Source of the DNA: JABAAI01 sp965242745
Lineage (GTDB): Bacteria; Spirochaetota; Leptospiria; Leptospirales; Leptonemataceae
NCBI GenBank assembly: GCA_965242745.1
Contig: CBDETG010000088.1
Span: forward strand, 1 to 64,000
Length of the DNA stretch: 64,000 bases
Reading direction: 5' to 3'
Of this stretch, positions 52,761 through 61,316 are shown piece by piece (positions within the stretch are counted from its first letter, which is position 1; every line of letters begins with the position of its first letter). Made by a program: the position numbers and the translations under genes. The notes below the pieces were generated by a model that did no database searches, was not told where the DNA came from, and was given only the letters and a program-made list of their open reading frames with translations.

Positions 52761-54965
52761 CTAATAGTTTTTTTTGTCTTTTTCTTCCCACCAGTTGATT
52801 TCTTCTTGTAAAAGAGTTTCAAAGAAATGGCGCTGATAGGCAAGCAGCTCTGCTAAATAGTTTCTGTACCTTTGGCTGAGGTCAGGCATTTTTTTTGCTA
52901 GATTCTCGCTTTCTTGAGGGTCATCTTCGAGGCAGTAGAGCTCTTCTTGCGCCTTGTCTAAATCCATGATGTACTTCCAGGAGGCATCCCGCAAACCTGC
53001 CAAGCTCCGGCGCCATGTGGTATAGAAGGAAGCTATGCGATTTTTCCTATGCTCTAGGAGCGAGAGGCCTTGGTGGTAATGCTTTTTTTTATGATGCAGC
53101 CCCAGCACATCAAGGATTGTAGGCAAAATATCTATATGGCGGCTTATGCCTTTGTATTGCATGCCTTTAGGGAAGAGTTTTTTATTATAGATCATGAATG
53201 GCACATGTACATTTTCTTCGTATAAATAGAAGGGATGGTTGAAATTCCCTTTGTGCTGTCCAAAGGCTTCCCCATGATCCGCTAGTATAAAGAACAAGGT
53301 CTCTTCTCCACCTGGCAGCCTTTCTAAGGCTTGGACAATTTGGCCCATAATAAAGTCAGCATAATGTAAGGCGTTCCAGTAGCGCTGCAGGGCTGAGGAA
53401 GCGCATGATGAGGTAGAGGAGTCTTGTAGGATAGCTGCAGCAGCAATAGGACTCTGCTTTTGCGCTGCAATCCTGCTCATATCCCAGCTGAAGGCATTGC
53501 CGAAAGAATGCAGCGCCGGCCCAGGCATGACTTTTTCTGCGATGATAGAAAAGAAGGGAGCGCTTTTTTGCGAAGATAGGAGTTGCTGCGCAAGCTCTGC
53601 TATGTCTTCCTTTTGATAATCAGCCTGCGTGATGCAAAAGGCTCTTTCGGGCACTGCGTAGGGATGGTGGGGAGTGAGCGGTGAGAGTACTAAGAAATAA
53701 GGACTTTGCGCATAAGCAGACTGGTGAGATGCGACAAATTGTTGCGCTGCAAGGAAAAGCGTTCTATCGTCCATGCCCCAGTTGATATGTTTTGCATAAG
53801 GGGATTCTTGGAAGTCTTTGATATCTGCAAGCACATCAAAGAAACGTTTTTGGAGAAAGGCCCTTTGCCCAGCATAATCCAGATTGCCTGTATGGAGAAA
53901 GGCGCTGCGGTAGCCTGCTTTTTTTAGAATTGCAGGCAGGCTTGCAATGGGGATATCAGGATATGCTTCTGCAAGCCATATATCCGCCGGCATACTGTAA
54001 ATGGAAGCAAGTAAGGAGACCAGGGAATTCACAGAGAGGGGGCTTTGGACATAATGTTTCGGAAATAAAGCAGCGTGCTTGGAGAGTTTTTGCCAAAAAG
54101 GCAGTACTGCCAAATTCCTGAGCTTTTTTTGGAGATATTGGTGGCTGGTAGATTCTAATATATATAGAACGATATTGTAGCGTTTTCTGGCTATCTTCAG
54201 GCCCGGGATAAATGCCTGCGTCTTGTTTTGTGAGGCGCTTTCCTGCGCTATGGAATCCGTATTGAAAAAAAAGTCGAAGCTCTGGGAGCTGTAGGGCTTG
54301 TAAAGAGGGGTGAAACGAAAAGGGAGGCGGCCCCGGCTTTCCTTCCTGAGAAGGAGATGAAAGAGTATATTGGACATATGCTCTTGGTACATGGCCCTTT
54401 GTCTTTGCGCTTTTTCTTGGTCTTTTGACGCAATAGAAGCCGAAGGAAGCAGCTCATATTCCCGCAGCGCAAAAAAGATAAAAAGAAAAAGACTGAAGAG
54501 CGCAAGGCGCATATAAAAGGGCTTGGAAAATAACTGCGTGCGTACGCTATAGGGGCTGCAGCGAGAGCAAAGGAAAAGACCGAAGAAAAACCAAAGAAGA
54601 CAGAATAGAGCCCATAGCGAGGACTGTATCAAGAAAGCGCCATCCACCTCTGCTGTTAATGAGCTAAGCAGGCCTAAGCCAAGAGTGTCTTTTTTTAGTA
54701 TGGACCATGAAAAATTTTCTTTGTAGATACGAAAGTACGCCAGGTTCGCTGTAAAAAGTAAAGCTGCCAGAAAAAGACAGAGAGCATATATTGCAAAGCG
54801 CCATTTGGGATACTTGCACAGCCACAAAGCAAAAGCCCAGGCTATGCAAAGTATGATACAAGCGCTCAGTAAATCCTGAATGAGGAAGGACGAAAAGAAT
54901 GAAAGAGAATAGGAAAGCTGCTCTGCTTCTATGGGAAGGAGATACTTTATGAGCATGAGGCGCAT
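52761..54965 (-). CDS. Membrane sulfatase-fold enzyme (phosphoglycerol/phosphoethanolamine transferase-like)
   Basis: About 734 residues. The N-terminal 185 residues hold about five membrane helices (30-52, 60-80, 115-140, 155-172). The outer domain has NIVLYILESTSHQYL (metal Glu), SPLSVNSLVSLLASIYSMPADIW (candidate nucleophile Ser, where relatives have Thr or Cys), GYRSAFLHTGNLDY, and FFILADHGEAFGQHKGNFNHPFYLYEENVHVPFMIYN. The last is the strong sulfatase-like metal segment with a Gly-His. The C-terminal SWKYIMDLDKAQEELYCLEDDPQESENL block is typical of sulfatases. Either a phosphotransferase or a sulfatase is possible. The start is taken as ATG 54965; an upstream TTG (54971) is also open. 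Confidence 0.78.
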   Translation of the reverse strand: MRLMLIKYLLPIEAEQLSYSLSFFSSFLIQDLLSACIILCIAWAFALWLCKYPKWRFAIYALCLFLAALLFTANLAYFRIYKENFSWSILKKDTLGLGLLSSLTAEVDGAFLIQSSLWALFCLLWFFFGLFLCSRCSPYSVRTQLFSKPFYMRLALFSLFLFIFFALREYELLPSASIASKDQEKAQRQRAMYQEHMSNILFHLLLRKESRGRLPFRFTPLYKPYSSQSFDFFFNTDSIAQESASQNKTQAFIPGLKIARKRYNIVLYILESTSHQYLQKKLRNLAVLPFWQKLSKHAALFPKHYVQSPLSVNSLVSLLASIYSMPADIWLAEAYPDIPIASLPAILKKAGYRSAFLHTGNLDYAGQRAFLQKRFFDVLADIKDFQESPYAKHINWGMDDRTLFLAAQQFVASHQSAYAQSPYFLVLSPLTPHHPYAVPERAFCITQADYQKEDIAELAQQLLSSQKSAPFFSIIAEKVMPGPALHSFGNAFSWDMSRIAAQKQSPIAAAAILQDSSTSSCASSALQRYWNALHYADFIMGQIVQALERLPGGEETLFFILADHGEAFGQHKGNFNHPFYLYEENVHVPFMIYNKKLFPKGMQYKGISRHIDILPTILDVLGLHHKKKHYHQGLSLLEHRKNRIASFYTTWRRSLAGLRDASWKYIMDLDKAQEELYCLEDDPQESENLAKKMPDLSQRYRNYLAELLAYQRHFFETLLQEEINWWEEKDKKNY

Positions 54966-55024
54966 CACCAAGCTGAGAGCTAAAGCCGCAAGACTGATGA
55001 GAAGCGCTTCTAGGAGCTGGCATT

Positions 55025-55216
55025 TTAGGCCCCAGCCCGTAGAAAAAGGAGAGAAAATACTTTCGCAAGCGCCTGCCTTGTTTTACTATAAAAGACATTG
55101 TAAGCAGACTCCATTTTCGCCTGCCTTCTGTATTTGAAAGTACTATTTCTTTGCTGCAAAAAGAGGCTTGTGATCAGAAAAAGAAAGAGAAGAAGGATGC
55201 GCCTTGTTTTAGCCAA
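55025..55216 (-). CDS. Small hydrophobic ORF, uncertain
   Basis: A 63-codon frame MAKTRRILLLFLFLITSLFLQQ... with a signal-anchor-like start and a basic tail, upstream of the sulfatase-fold gene on the same strand. Not recognised and possibly chance. Confidence 0.3.
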   Translation of the reverse strand: MAKTRRILLLFLFLITSLFLQQRNSTFKYRRQAKMESAYNVFYSKTRQALAKVFSLLFLRAGA

Positions 55217-55394
55217 AGCCTGCCTATAACTTTGCCAGCGTTTTACATGCTTTTAGTAAAATGGCTTGACTCAATCTTAGTTTCTAAAAAGACTGGCGAC
55301 AGTTGCCAAAAGTATGGATGCTGAGGCTTGGCAGGAATCGAATAAGGCTTAGGCAGGACTGGGGCAACGATACGAAAGTAGTAGCGAGGTAAGA

Positions 55395-56160
55395 ATGAAA
55401 AAAAATATGTGTATTAGTAAAACAAGTACCTGATACGGAGACGCGTCTTAAAATTAACGGCAATACTATAGATGAAAGTAGTATCAAATGGATACTTTCA
55501 CCTTTTGATGAACATGCTCTAGAAGAGGCGCTGAGGCAAAAAGAGAAGAGCAGCGCAGAAGTGAGCGCTGTTTCCTTAGGACCTGCTCGCGTGAGTGAGG
55601 CCCTGCGCAATGCCTATGCCTTGGGCGTAGACAAGGCTGTGCACATTCAAGATGAAAGCTACAATACTCTAGACCTTGCCTATGCTGCCGCTGTTTTAGC
55701 CAAGTATCTGCAAAACGCGCAGGCTGATTTGATCTTAACAGGCCACATTGCTATAGACTCGCAGTCTTCCATGGTGCCGACTATGATTGCAGAACATTTG
55801 GGTATAACAAATATCAATAACGCAGTAGAGCTTAACGTGGAAGGAGATAGAGTAAAGGCGCGCAGGGAAATTGACGGCGGCTTGGCTACAATGGAGTCGC
55901 CTTTACCTGCTTTGGTCACGGCTGCAAAGAATCTAAATGACCCCCGCTATCCATCTTTGAAAGGCATTATGGCCTCAAAGAAAAAACAAATCGAAGTCAT
56001 AGAAGCGGCTTCTTTGGGGGTAGAGGCGCTTCATATTGAAGTTACAGCTATAGAAACGCCCCCCCCTCGTCCTCCCGGCAGGATTGTGGAAGGAGCTAAT
56101 ATAGAAAATAAGGCCTCAGAATTGGTAGAGGCTTTGCGTAAGGAGGCAAAGGTCATCTGA
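55395..56160 (+). CDS. etfB: Electron transfer flavoprotein beta subunit, A8 frameshift at codon 2
   Basis: Beta subunit of ETF, which accepts electrons from acyl-CoA dehydrogenases; it binds AMP. From 55406 on the frame reads CVLVKQVPDTETRLKING...DESSIKWILSPFDEHALEEAL, VSLGPARVSEALRNAYALGVDKAVHI, LILTGHIAIDSQSSMVP and ARREIDGGLATMESPLPALVT, all typical. The ATG at 55395 with a gaggt site is out of frame because of an A8 run (55398-55405). With A7 it would read MKKICVLVKQ. So expression needs slippage, or one extra A is a sequencing error or mutation. The alternative start ATG 55561 would remove a third of the protein. Confidence 0.88.
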
Positions 56161-56271
56161 TCATTGCCTGCCATATCAAAAGGCAGAAGAATTGCTTGTC
56201 TTTTGGAAGGGTCTGGAAAATGCTTGCAAGGCTCTAAACAAAAAGTTGGGCAGATAGAAAAGGAGTACATT

Positions 56272-57210
56272 ATGTCAGTATTAATTATTGCAGAACAAAA
56301 AGGAGAAGAGCTCAAAAAAGCGTCAAAGGAACTTGCTTCTGTTGCTCGTAATCTAAGCGATACAATATACGCTCTTTTGATTAACGGGAATGATCAGCAG
56401 GCGCGTGATCTCTTTAATGCCGGTGCGGATGTAGTCATTAAGAATACTGCTCAGGCCTTTAGTCCAGAGGGTTATGCTAATATAGCGCATACAGTAGCCA
56501 GTCAAAAAGGCGTAAAAGTGATATTGATGCCGCACGGCCTGTATGCGAAAGACTTTGCGGGACGTTTGGCTGTAAAATCTCAGATGAGTCTTATTGCAGA
56601 CGTAATTTCTATAGAAGGCTCGCTCGAAACAATAGAGGTCAAAAAACCCATTTATTCAGGTAAAGCTTATGCCAAAATCAAATGCAAAGCGCCGGCGCTT
56701 GTGACTGTCCGTCCTAATTCACAGGAAGTGCTTGCTTATTCTGGCCCAGAGACCATTGAAGCATCTGACGTGCAGGAGGGGGAAGTGAAAGCCTTTATTA
56801 CAGATATAGACGCCTCCTCTTCTTCTAAGGCGCAGCTTACAGAAGCAGCCGTAATCATCTCAGGAGGGCGCGGTATCAAGGGGCCCGAGAATTGGCCTCT
56901 TTTGCAAAGCCTTTGTGATACTCTGGGGGCAGCTCTGGGAGCCAGCCGGGCAGCTGTAGATGCCGGGTGGATTCCGCACAGCCACCAGGTAGGCCAAACT
57001 GGTAAAACTGTTTCTCCGAATTGCTATATTGCCTGCGGCATATCAGGCGCCATACAACATCTTGCGGGCATGGGTTCTTCCAAAGTAATTGTGGCCATCA
57101 ATAAAGACGCAGAAGCGCCTATCTTCAAGGTGGCAACATATGGCATTGTAGAAGACCTCTTTGAGTTTGTGCCTGCCTTAGACGCAGAGTTTCAGAAAGT
57201 GCTTGGTTAA
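56272..57210 (+). CDS. etfA: Electron transfer flavoprotein alpha subunit
   Basis: FAD-binding partner of EtfB, passing electrons to ETF:quinone oxidoreductase. ATG 56272 follows aaaggag. The 312-residue protein has an N-terminal domain (SVLIIAEQKGEELKKASKEL) and the C-terminal FAD domain with AAVIISGGRGIKGPENW, AALGASRAAVDAGWIPHSHQVGQTGKTVSPNCYIACGISGAIQHLAGM and a VIVAINKDAEAPIFKVATYGIVEDLFEFVPAL end. It follows etfB by 111 bases. Confidence 0.95.
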   Translation: MSVLIIAEQKGEELKKASKELASVARNLSDTIYALLINGNDQQARDLFNAGADVVIKNTAQAFSPEGYANIAHTVASQKGVKVILMPHGLYAKDFAGRLAVKSQMSLIADVISIEGSLETIEVKKPIYSGKAYAKIKCKAPALVTVRPNSQEVLAYSGPETIEASDVQEGEVKAFITDIDASSSSKAQLTEAAVIISGGRGIKGPENWPLLQSLCDTLGAALGASRAAVDAGWIPHSHQVGQTGKTVSPNCYIACGISGAIQHLAGMGSSKVIVAINKDAEAPIFKVATYGIVEDLFEFVPALDAEFQKVLG

Positions 57211-57222
57211 TATTTGCTTCTT

Positions 57223-57852
57223 ATGAGCTTAATGCTGCCAAGGAGGCTTAGAGCCGGTCTCAAAACTTGTCTCTTGCTTTGCCTGCTGTTCCTCCTTCCT
57301 TTCTCCGATATCTGCGCACAGGAAGCTCCTGCCCCTGTCCGTAGGCTGGTATACAAGCTCAAGAACTTAAAAAGCTTCCGCGCTCAGCTTAGCTTGAGCA
57401 GCAAAGAGCAGGTACTTTCAGGAACATTATCCTACCAAGAAGGGAGTCTGCATCTCAGATTAGACGATGGAAGAGTCATTGCCGCAAACGCCATTTATAC
57501 TATCGTCTACAACCCTCAGACAGGCGTAGCGGGAAAACAACTTGTAGAAGAGAAACTTACTGGAGGTCTGGAATGGCTGCTCAAGGGTTTTTCTTATGAG
57601 CTTCTTTCTTCTTCGAAGGCTATAGCAAGGGCTTTACACCCCAGGTCTTACATACAAGGGCTGAGTTTAGAGTGGGATGAGCAGTACCTGCTAAAAAAAT
57701 TGGTACTCCTGCGCTCCAATCAGAAGCAATGGTTTGCGCTGAGCTTGTTTGACGTGCGGGAGCTCACAGCTTTTTCTCCTTCCTTATTTTCTTATAGGCC
57801 TCCTACGGGCTCACGGACGGTAGAAAACGTCTTGAATCGTAAGAAAAGGTGA
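57223..57852 (+). CDS. LolA-like outer-membrane lipoprotein carrier
   Basis: Periplasmic chaperone candidate that would ferry lipoproteins to the outer membrane. About 209 residues. Signal peptide with basic start and hydrophobic LLLCLLFLLPFSDICAQ, cleavage after about CAQ. The mature part follows LolA: KNLKSFRAQLSLSSKEQVLSGTLSYQEGSLHLRLDDGRVIAANAIYTIVYNPQTG, ending in LTAFSPSLFSYRPPTGSRTVEN. Frame and family are clear but similarity is moderate. A repeat-element end lies in the signal-peptide codons. It starts 12 bases after etfA. Confidence 0.7.
   Translation: MSLMLPRRLRAGLKTCLLLCLLFLLPFSDICAQEAPAPVRRLVYKLKNLKSFRAQLSLSSKEQVLSGTLSYQEGSLHLRLDDGRVIAANAIYTIVYNPQTGVAGKQLVEEKLTGGLEWLLKGFSYELLSSSKAIARALHPRSYIQGLSLEWDEQYLLKKLVLLRSNQKQWFALSLFDVRELTAFSPSLFSYRPPTGSRTVENVLNRKKR
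57250..57277 (+). repeat. Multi-hairpin element end fragment inside the LolA-like gene
   Basis: agagccggtctcaaaactt followed by gtctcttgc matches the first 28 bases of copy A with about three differences. It encodes RAGLKTCLL at the start of the LolA-like signal peptide. Confidence 0.75.
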
Positions 57853-57887
57853 TCAAATGCTTTTTGTAAAAAGCACAGAGTCTCTCT

Positions 57888-58775
57888 ATGCTCTATCTGC
57901 TTGCCTTCACGCTGGGTTTATGTCTGGGAAGTTTCTATACCGCCTTGGCCTCCCGCATACTTTACTTTTATTACGGGCCTGGACGCAAAAAGATCAAACG
58001 GGAGCTCACAGCTTATATGATGCATCAGCCTCTTGCCAAAAAGCATGCGCAAAGGTCTCTGGCTTTGAGAACTTTATGGAGAGTGCTAACGCAGCCCTCT
58101 TTTTGCTTCGGCTGCCAAAGAAGGATAGCCGCCTCTAAGCTCATACCTATATGGGGCTATCTAAGCAGCAGGGCTCGCTGCAGCGCCTGCAGGAGGCCCA
58201 TAGGCATCAGTACCTTTTTAGGAGAGCTGTACTTGGGCCTCTTGTTTCTCTTTTCCTATATAACATACGAAAACTATCTCATTGCCATACTCACTGCCTG
58301 CTTTTGCGGCCATCTCTACATTTCTCTTGCAACGGACAGCCGCTTTTTTCTTTTGGATTTGGAAAATGCCTTTTGCCTCTTTTTGCTTGCTATATTGTCT
58401 CTTTTTGCGTGGCATGGATTTTCTTTAGCAGCAATGCAGCATAAGCTTTTGGCCTTCAGCGGCGCCTTCCTTGTATTTGGATTGCTGTGTATACTTGGGC
58501 GCTTCCAAAGCCTTGGATTTGGAGATGTGCTTCTGGCATCTGTCATTGCCCTGTTTATAGGATTGCCTTGGTCCCTCATCGTATTTCAAGCTGCAGCGCT
58601 TGCCAGCATCATCTATATCCTTATCATAAAAAAAGACAGGAGAGCCCCTGCTCCTTTGGGGGCTGCTATGGCTATAGCTTTCTTTTTCATCTTATTTCTT
58701 AGCATGATCTTTGATGAGAGCCAAAGGCCGATGAAAAAACACGCGCCAACAACGCTTCCATCCCCCTCTCTCTAA
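57888..58775 (+). CDS. Prepilin peptidase (A24 family)
   Basis: A 295-residue, about seven-helix membrane protease and methylase for type IV pilin-like proteins. The N-terminal LGLCLGSFYTALASRI leads to a zinc-type loop with two Cys pairs (CFGCQRR, CSACRR), as in PilD/GspO. The catalytic aspartates are in YISLATDSRFFLLD and SLGFGDVLLAS (GFGD). A C-terminal PLGAAMAIAFFFILFLSM is also typical. It lies between the LolA-like gene and birA on the same strand. Confidence 0.9.
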   Translation: MLYLLAFTLGLCLGSFYTALASRILYFYYGPGRKKIKRELTAYMMHQPLAKKHAQRSLALRTLWRVLTQPSFCFGCQRRIAASKLIPIWGYLSSRARCSACRRPIGISTFLGELYLGLLFLFSYITYENYLIAILTACFCGHLYISLATDSRFFLLDLENAFCLFLLAILSLFAWHGFSLAAMQHKLLAFSGAFLVFGLLCILGRFQSLGFGDVLLASVIALFIGLPWSLIVFQAAALASIIYILIIKKDRRAPAPLGAAMAIAFFFILFLSMIFDESQRPMKKHAPTTLPSPSL

Positions 58776-58791
58776 AAAGATACAAATACTT

Positions 58792-59757
58792 ATGCAAGGT
58801 CTTCTGGAAGAAAATCCGCAAAACTGGATCATTTTGGATGAAATCGATTCTACAAACAACTTTCTTTCCAAGAACAAGATGCCTTTAGGAAGCCTATGTT
58901 TGGCGCATCGTCAGACTAAGGGCCGAGGACGATTGGGACGCCCTTGGCTTATGCCTGAAGGCGGGACTGCTTTTCTCTTTTCTGCTCTAAGCAGCCTTGC
59001 TGATGTAGGCCCAGCTCTGTATCATAAGGCAAAAGAACATATTGCAGGCGATCTTTCACTCTACTCGCTCTTCTCTCTTGCCATGGCCTCTGCGCTTTTG
59101 GAAGCGCTGCAGGTTTATATAGAAGGGGATGGCAGAACATACTTCCAAAAGCGCAGGGTGGACTTGGGTTTCAAATGGCCTAACGATATATTATTAGCCG
59201 AGAGCGCTTCTCTCACTTCGCCCTTAGATACTGTAGGAAAAAAGCGCTATGCTAAGCTTGCCGGCATCTTGCTGGAAAGAAAGCTAAGCGCCCCTGTCCC
59301 CAGCGAAAAAAAGCCGCCTAAGGCTGAGCTTTCTCCCATAGTGCTCGGCATAGGTATCAACTGGGCTGGAGACCCACAGCGTATAGCTCGGCAGTGGAGC
59401 AGCTTTCAAAAAGATGCAAGAGACAAGAGCCTCTTTGCCCCTGCTCTGCTGCATACGGAAGTGCATACAGCGCCTAAGCCTTCGCTTTTTCTTCCTACCC
59501 TGATTACTCAGGTGAATGCCGTGATAAAGCAATTGTACGAGGGCAATGTATCTTTTCTTCAGAAGATGGAAAAATATTGCTATTTGAAAGGTGCTCTGGT
59601 TCTTTATCATAAGCAGGTATATCAGGTACAGGGTCTGGCCCCGGATGGCGCCTTAATCCTTTCTTTGCATGCAAAAAAAGGACAAAGCCACCAGAGCCAA
59701 AGCAGCAAAAAGCTTTACACAAAAGATACAGAGCTTGCAATTCTTTCCTATGTATGA
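58792..59757 (+). CDS. birA: Biotin--protein ligase
   Basis: Attaches biotin to carboxylase carrier proteins. Catalytic-domain motifs: ILDEIDSTNNFLSK, HRQTKGRGRLGRPW (biotinyl-AMP loop), LGFKWPNDILL, KLAGILLER and VLGIGINWAG. No N-terminal helix-turn-helix precedes the core, so it is likely a ligase only, not a repressor. A long middle insert (about 130-180) is unusual. The 3' end overlaps coaX by eight bases; biotin and CoA synthesis are often linked. Confidence 0.92.
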   Translation: MQGLLEENPQNWIILDEIDSTNNFLSKNKMPLGSLCLAHRQTKGRGRLGRPWLMPEGGTAFLFSALSSLADVGPALYHKAKEHIAGDLSLYSLFSLAMASALLEALQVYIEGDGRTYFQKRRVDLGFKWPNDILLAESASLTSPLDTVGKKRYAKLAGILLERKLSAPVPSEKKPPKAELSPIVLGIGINWAGDPQRIARQWSSFQKDARDKSLFAPALLHTEVHTAPKPSLFLPTLITQVNAVIKQLYEGNVSFLQKMEKYCYLKGALVLYHKQVYQVQGLAPDGALILSLHAKKGQSHQSQSSKKLYTKDTELAILSYV

Positions 59758-60577
59758 GCATGTATTAGGCATCGATATAGGTAATACGGATACGGTATTG
59801 GGTCTTTTCTGCGCAGATACTTCTGACTTGGAAGTGCAGGAGCTGGGCCGTATAGCAAGCGATAAAAGCCGCTCAGCTAAGGAATGGTGCAGGCAAATTC
59901 GAAATATCATAGAAACTAAGAGCAGCCTTGCAAGACCATTTGCTTCTATCAAAACTTGTATTTACAGCTCGGTGGTATCTGAGCTGGCTTCTAAGCTTTC
60001 AGATGTGGTACAAACACTCTTTGTAGAGATGCCTCCCCCTATAGAGGTCAGGTGGGATATGCGTCTCAATCTCAACTTTCTTTATCCTAAACCACAAGAG
60101 CTGGGGATAGATCGCATCATCAATGCGCATGCTGCTACTGTGCTGTATCCAAAAAGCGATTTGATCATTGTAGATATGGGGACTGCGCTCAGCTTTTGCC
60201 TTGTGCACGATGGGAAAACATACTTAGGCGGCTGTATCGCCCCAGGAATGAAGCTTGCCATGCAGGCCTTAGAAAGGAATACGGACGCAAAACATCTGAA
60301 GTCTCGGCCCATTGTATCTAGGCCATCAAGAGTCTTGGGGAAATCTACGCAGGAAGCTTTGCAGGCAGGGATATTTTTTGGCTGGATAGGGCTTGTACGG
60401 GAAATCTTAAAGAGACTCAAGCAAAGCGATACAAGGCGTAAGTACAAAGTGATCGCTACCGGCGGCTTGGCACTTCTTATGTCTCAGGAATGTCCAGAGC
60501 TCTTTGACGAAGTGGACTCTCTTTTGACTCTGCGGGGCCTCAAACACATTTACGCCTTGCAAAAAAGCAAGCTTTAG
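59750..60577 (+). CDS. coaX: Type III pantothenate kinase
   Basis: First step of CoA synthesis from pantothenate, using ATP. The start MYEHVLGIDIGNTDTVLGLF carries the P-loop-like DIGNT motif. LGIDRIINAHAATVLYP, VDMGTALSFCLVHDGKTYLGGCIAPGMKLAMQAL and VIATGGLALLM are family features of the ASKHA fold. About 275 residues. The start is fixed by homology at ATG 59750, overlapping the birA stop. It pairs functionally with panB (34768). Confidence 0.95.
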   Translation: MYEHVLGIDIGNTDTVLGLFCADTSDLEVQELGRIASDKSRSAKEWCRQIRNIIETKSSLARPFASIKTCIYSSVVSELASKLSDVVQTLFVEMPPPIEVRWDMRLNLNFLYPKPQELGIDRIINAHAATVLYPKSDLIIVDMGTALSFCLVHDGKTYLGGCIAPGMKLAMQALERNTDAKHLKSRPIVSRPSRVLGKSTQEALQAGIFFGWIGLVREILKRLKQSDTRRKYKVIATGGLALLMSQECPELFDEVDSLLTLRGLKHIYALQKSKL

Positions 60578-60590
60578 AAGGAGACTGCTG

Positions 60591-60615
60591 TATTTTTAGA
60601 ATTTCCCTAAAAATG
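60591..60615. terminator. AT-rich hairpin after coaX
   Basis: tatttttag and ctaaaaatg flank a seven-base loop, 14 bases after the coaX stop. It is a possible terminator, or a remnant of the repeat-element hairpin with ccctaaaa. Confidence 0.35.
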
Positions 60616-60639
60616 CTGAGGGCTCCTTTATGGTGCCCG

Positions 60640-61220
60640 AAGTGCAGAGCATATCGAATGTTCTGCCTGAGCTAGCCTGGATTGTTCTGGTATGTAAAGC
60701 ACCTGAGCCCCTGCGCTCAATGTGACATAATACGGCGACGAGACTCTGCATATTACAACAAGGCCTGACGCTGCATTTATACAACCCCCGCCCGCCGTCA
60801 GCAAAACCAACTCCGCCTATCCCAAAGGCCGCATATTACAACTCCCGCCCGCTGCGTTCTCTTGAGCTTGCCTGGCTTGGTTCTGGTATGTACAGCGGGA
60901 ATCTGGCGCGGCGGCGCCCCATTGCTCCTATGAGCTAGCCTGGCTTGTTCTAGTATATAACGCCCCTGAGCACCTGCGCTCAATGTGACATAATACGGCG
61001 ACGAGACTCTGCATATTACAACAAGGCCTGACGCTGCATTTATACAACTCCCGCCCGCTGCGTTCTCTTGAGCTTGCCTGGCTTGCTTCTGGTATGTACA
61101 GCGGGAATCTGGCGCGGCGGCGCCCCATTGCTCCTATGAGCTAGCCTGGCTTGTTCTAGTATGCGGCGGCGCATGAGCACCTGCGCCGCTGAGCATAAAC
61201 GCCGCCTACTTCAAACCTTG
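60640..61220. repeat. Dispersed repeat block with internal tandem duplication
   Basis: Two copies of tgcgctcaatgtgacataatacggcgacg...caacaaggcctgacgctgc (starting 60712 and 60975, 263 apart) and of cgttctcttgagcttgcctggctt...ctcctatgagctagcctgg (60855 and 61061, 206 apart). The first copy carries about 57 extra bases. The family is shared, inverted, with 23346-24057 and with 48419-48555. No CDS is supported in this stretch. Confidence 0.85.
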
Positions 61221-61316
61221 CTTATTCCTCACACCGCCCACAGTAATCCAAGTCTACTTCAACGTTAATAATACTTCAGATAAGGCAGGCTTGCAGCGCT
61301 ATGGGCGCAAGGCAGA

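Noticed and set aside
55561..56160. etfB starting at ATG 55561
   Set aside because: Strong EtfB similarity (LVKQVPDTET, WILSPFDEHA) lies upstream of it, so this start would truncate the protein.
60640..61220. Small CDSs in the coaX-serA interval
   Set aside because: Short frames follow the duplicated repeat and have no protein-like features.
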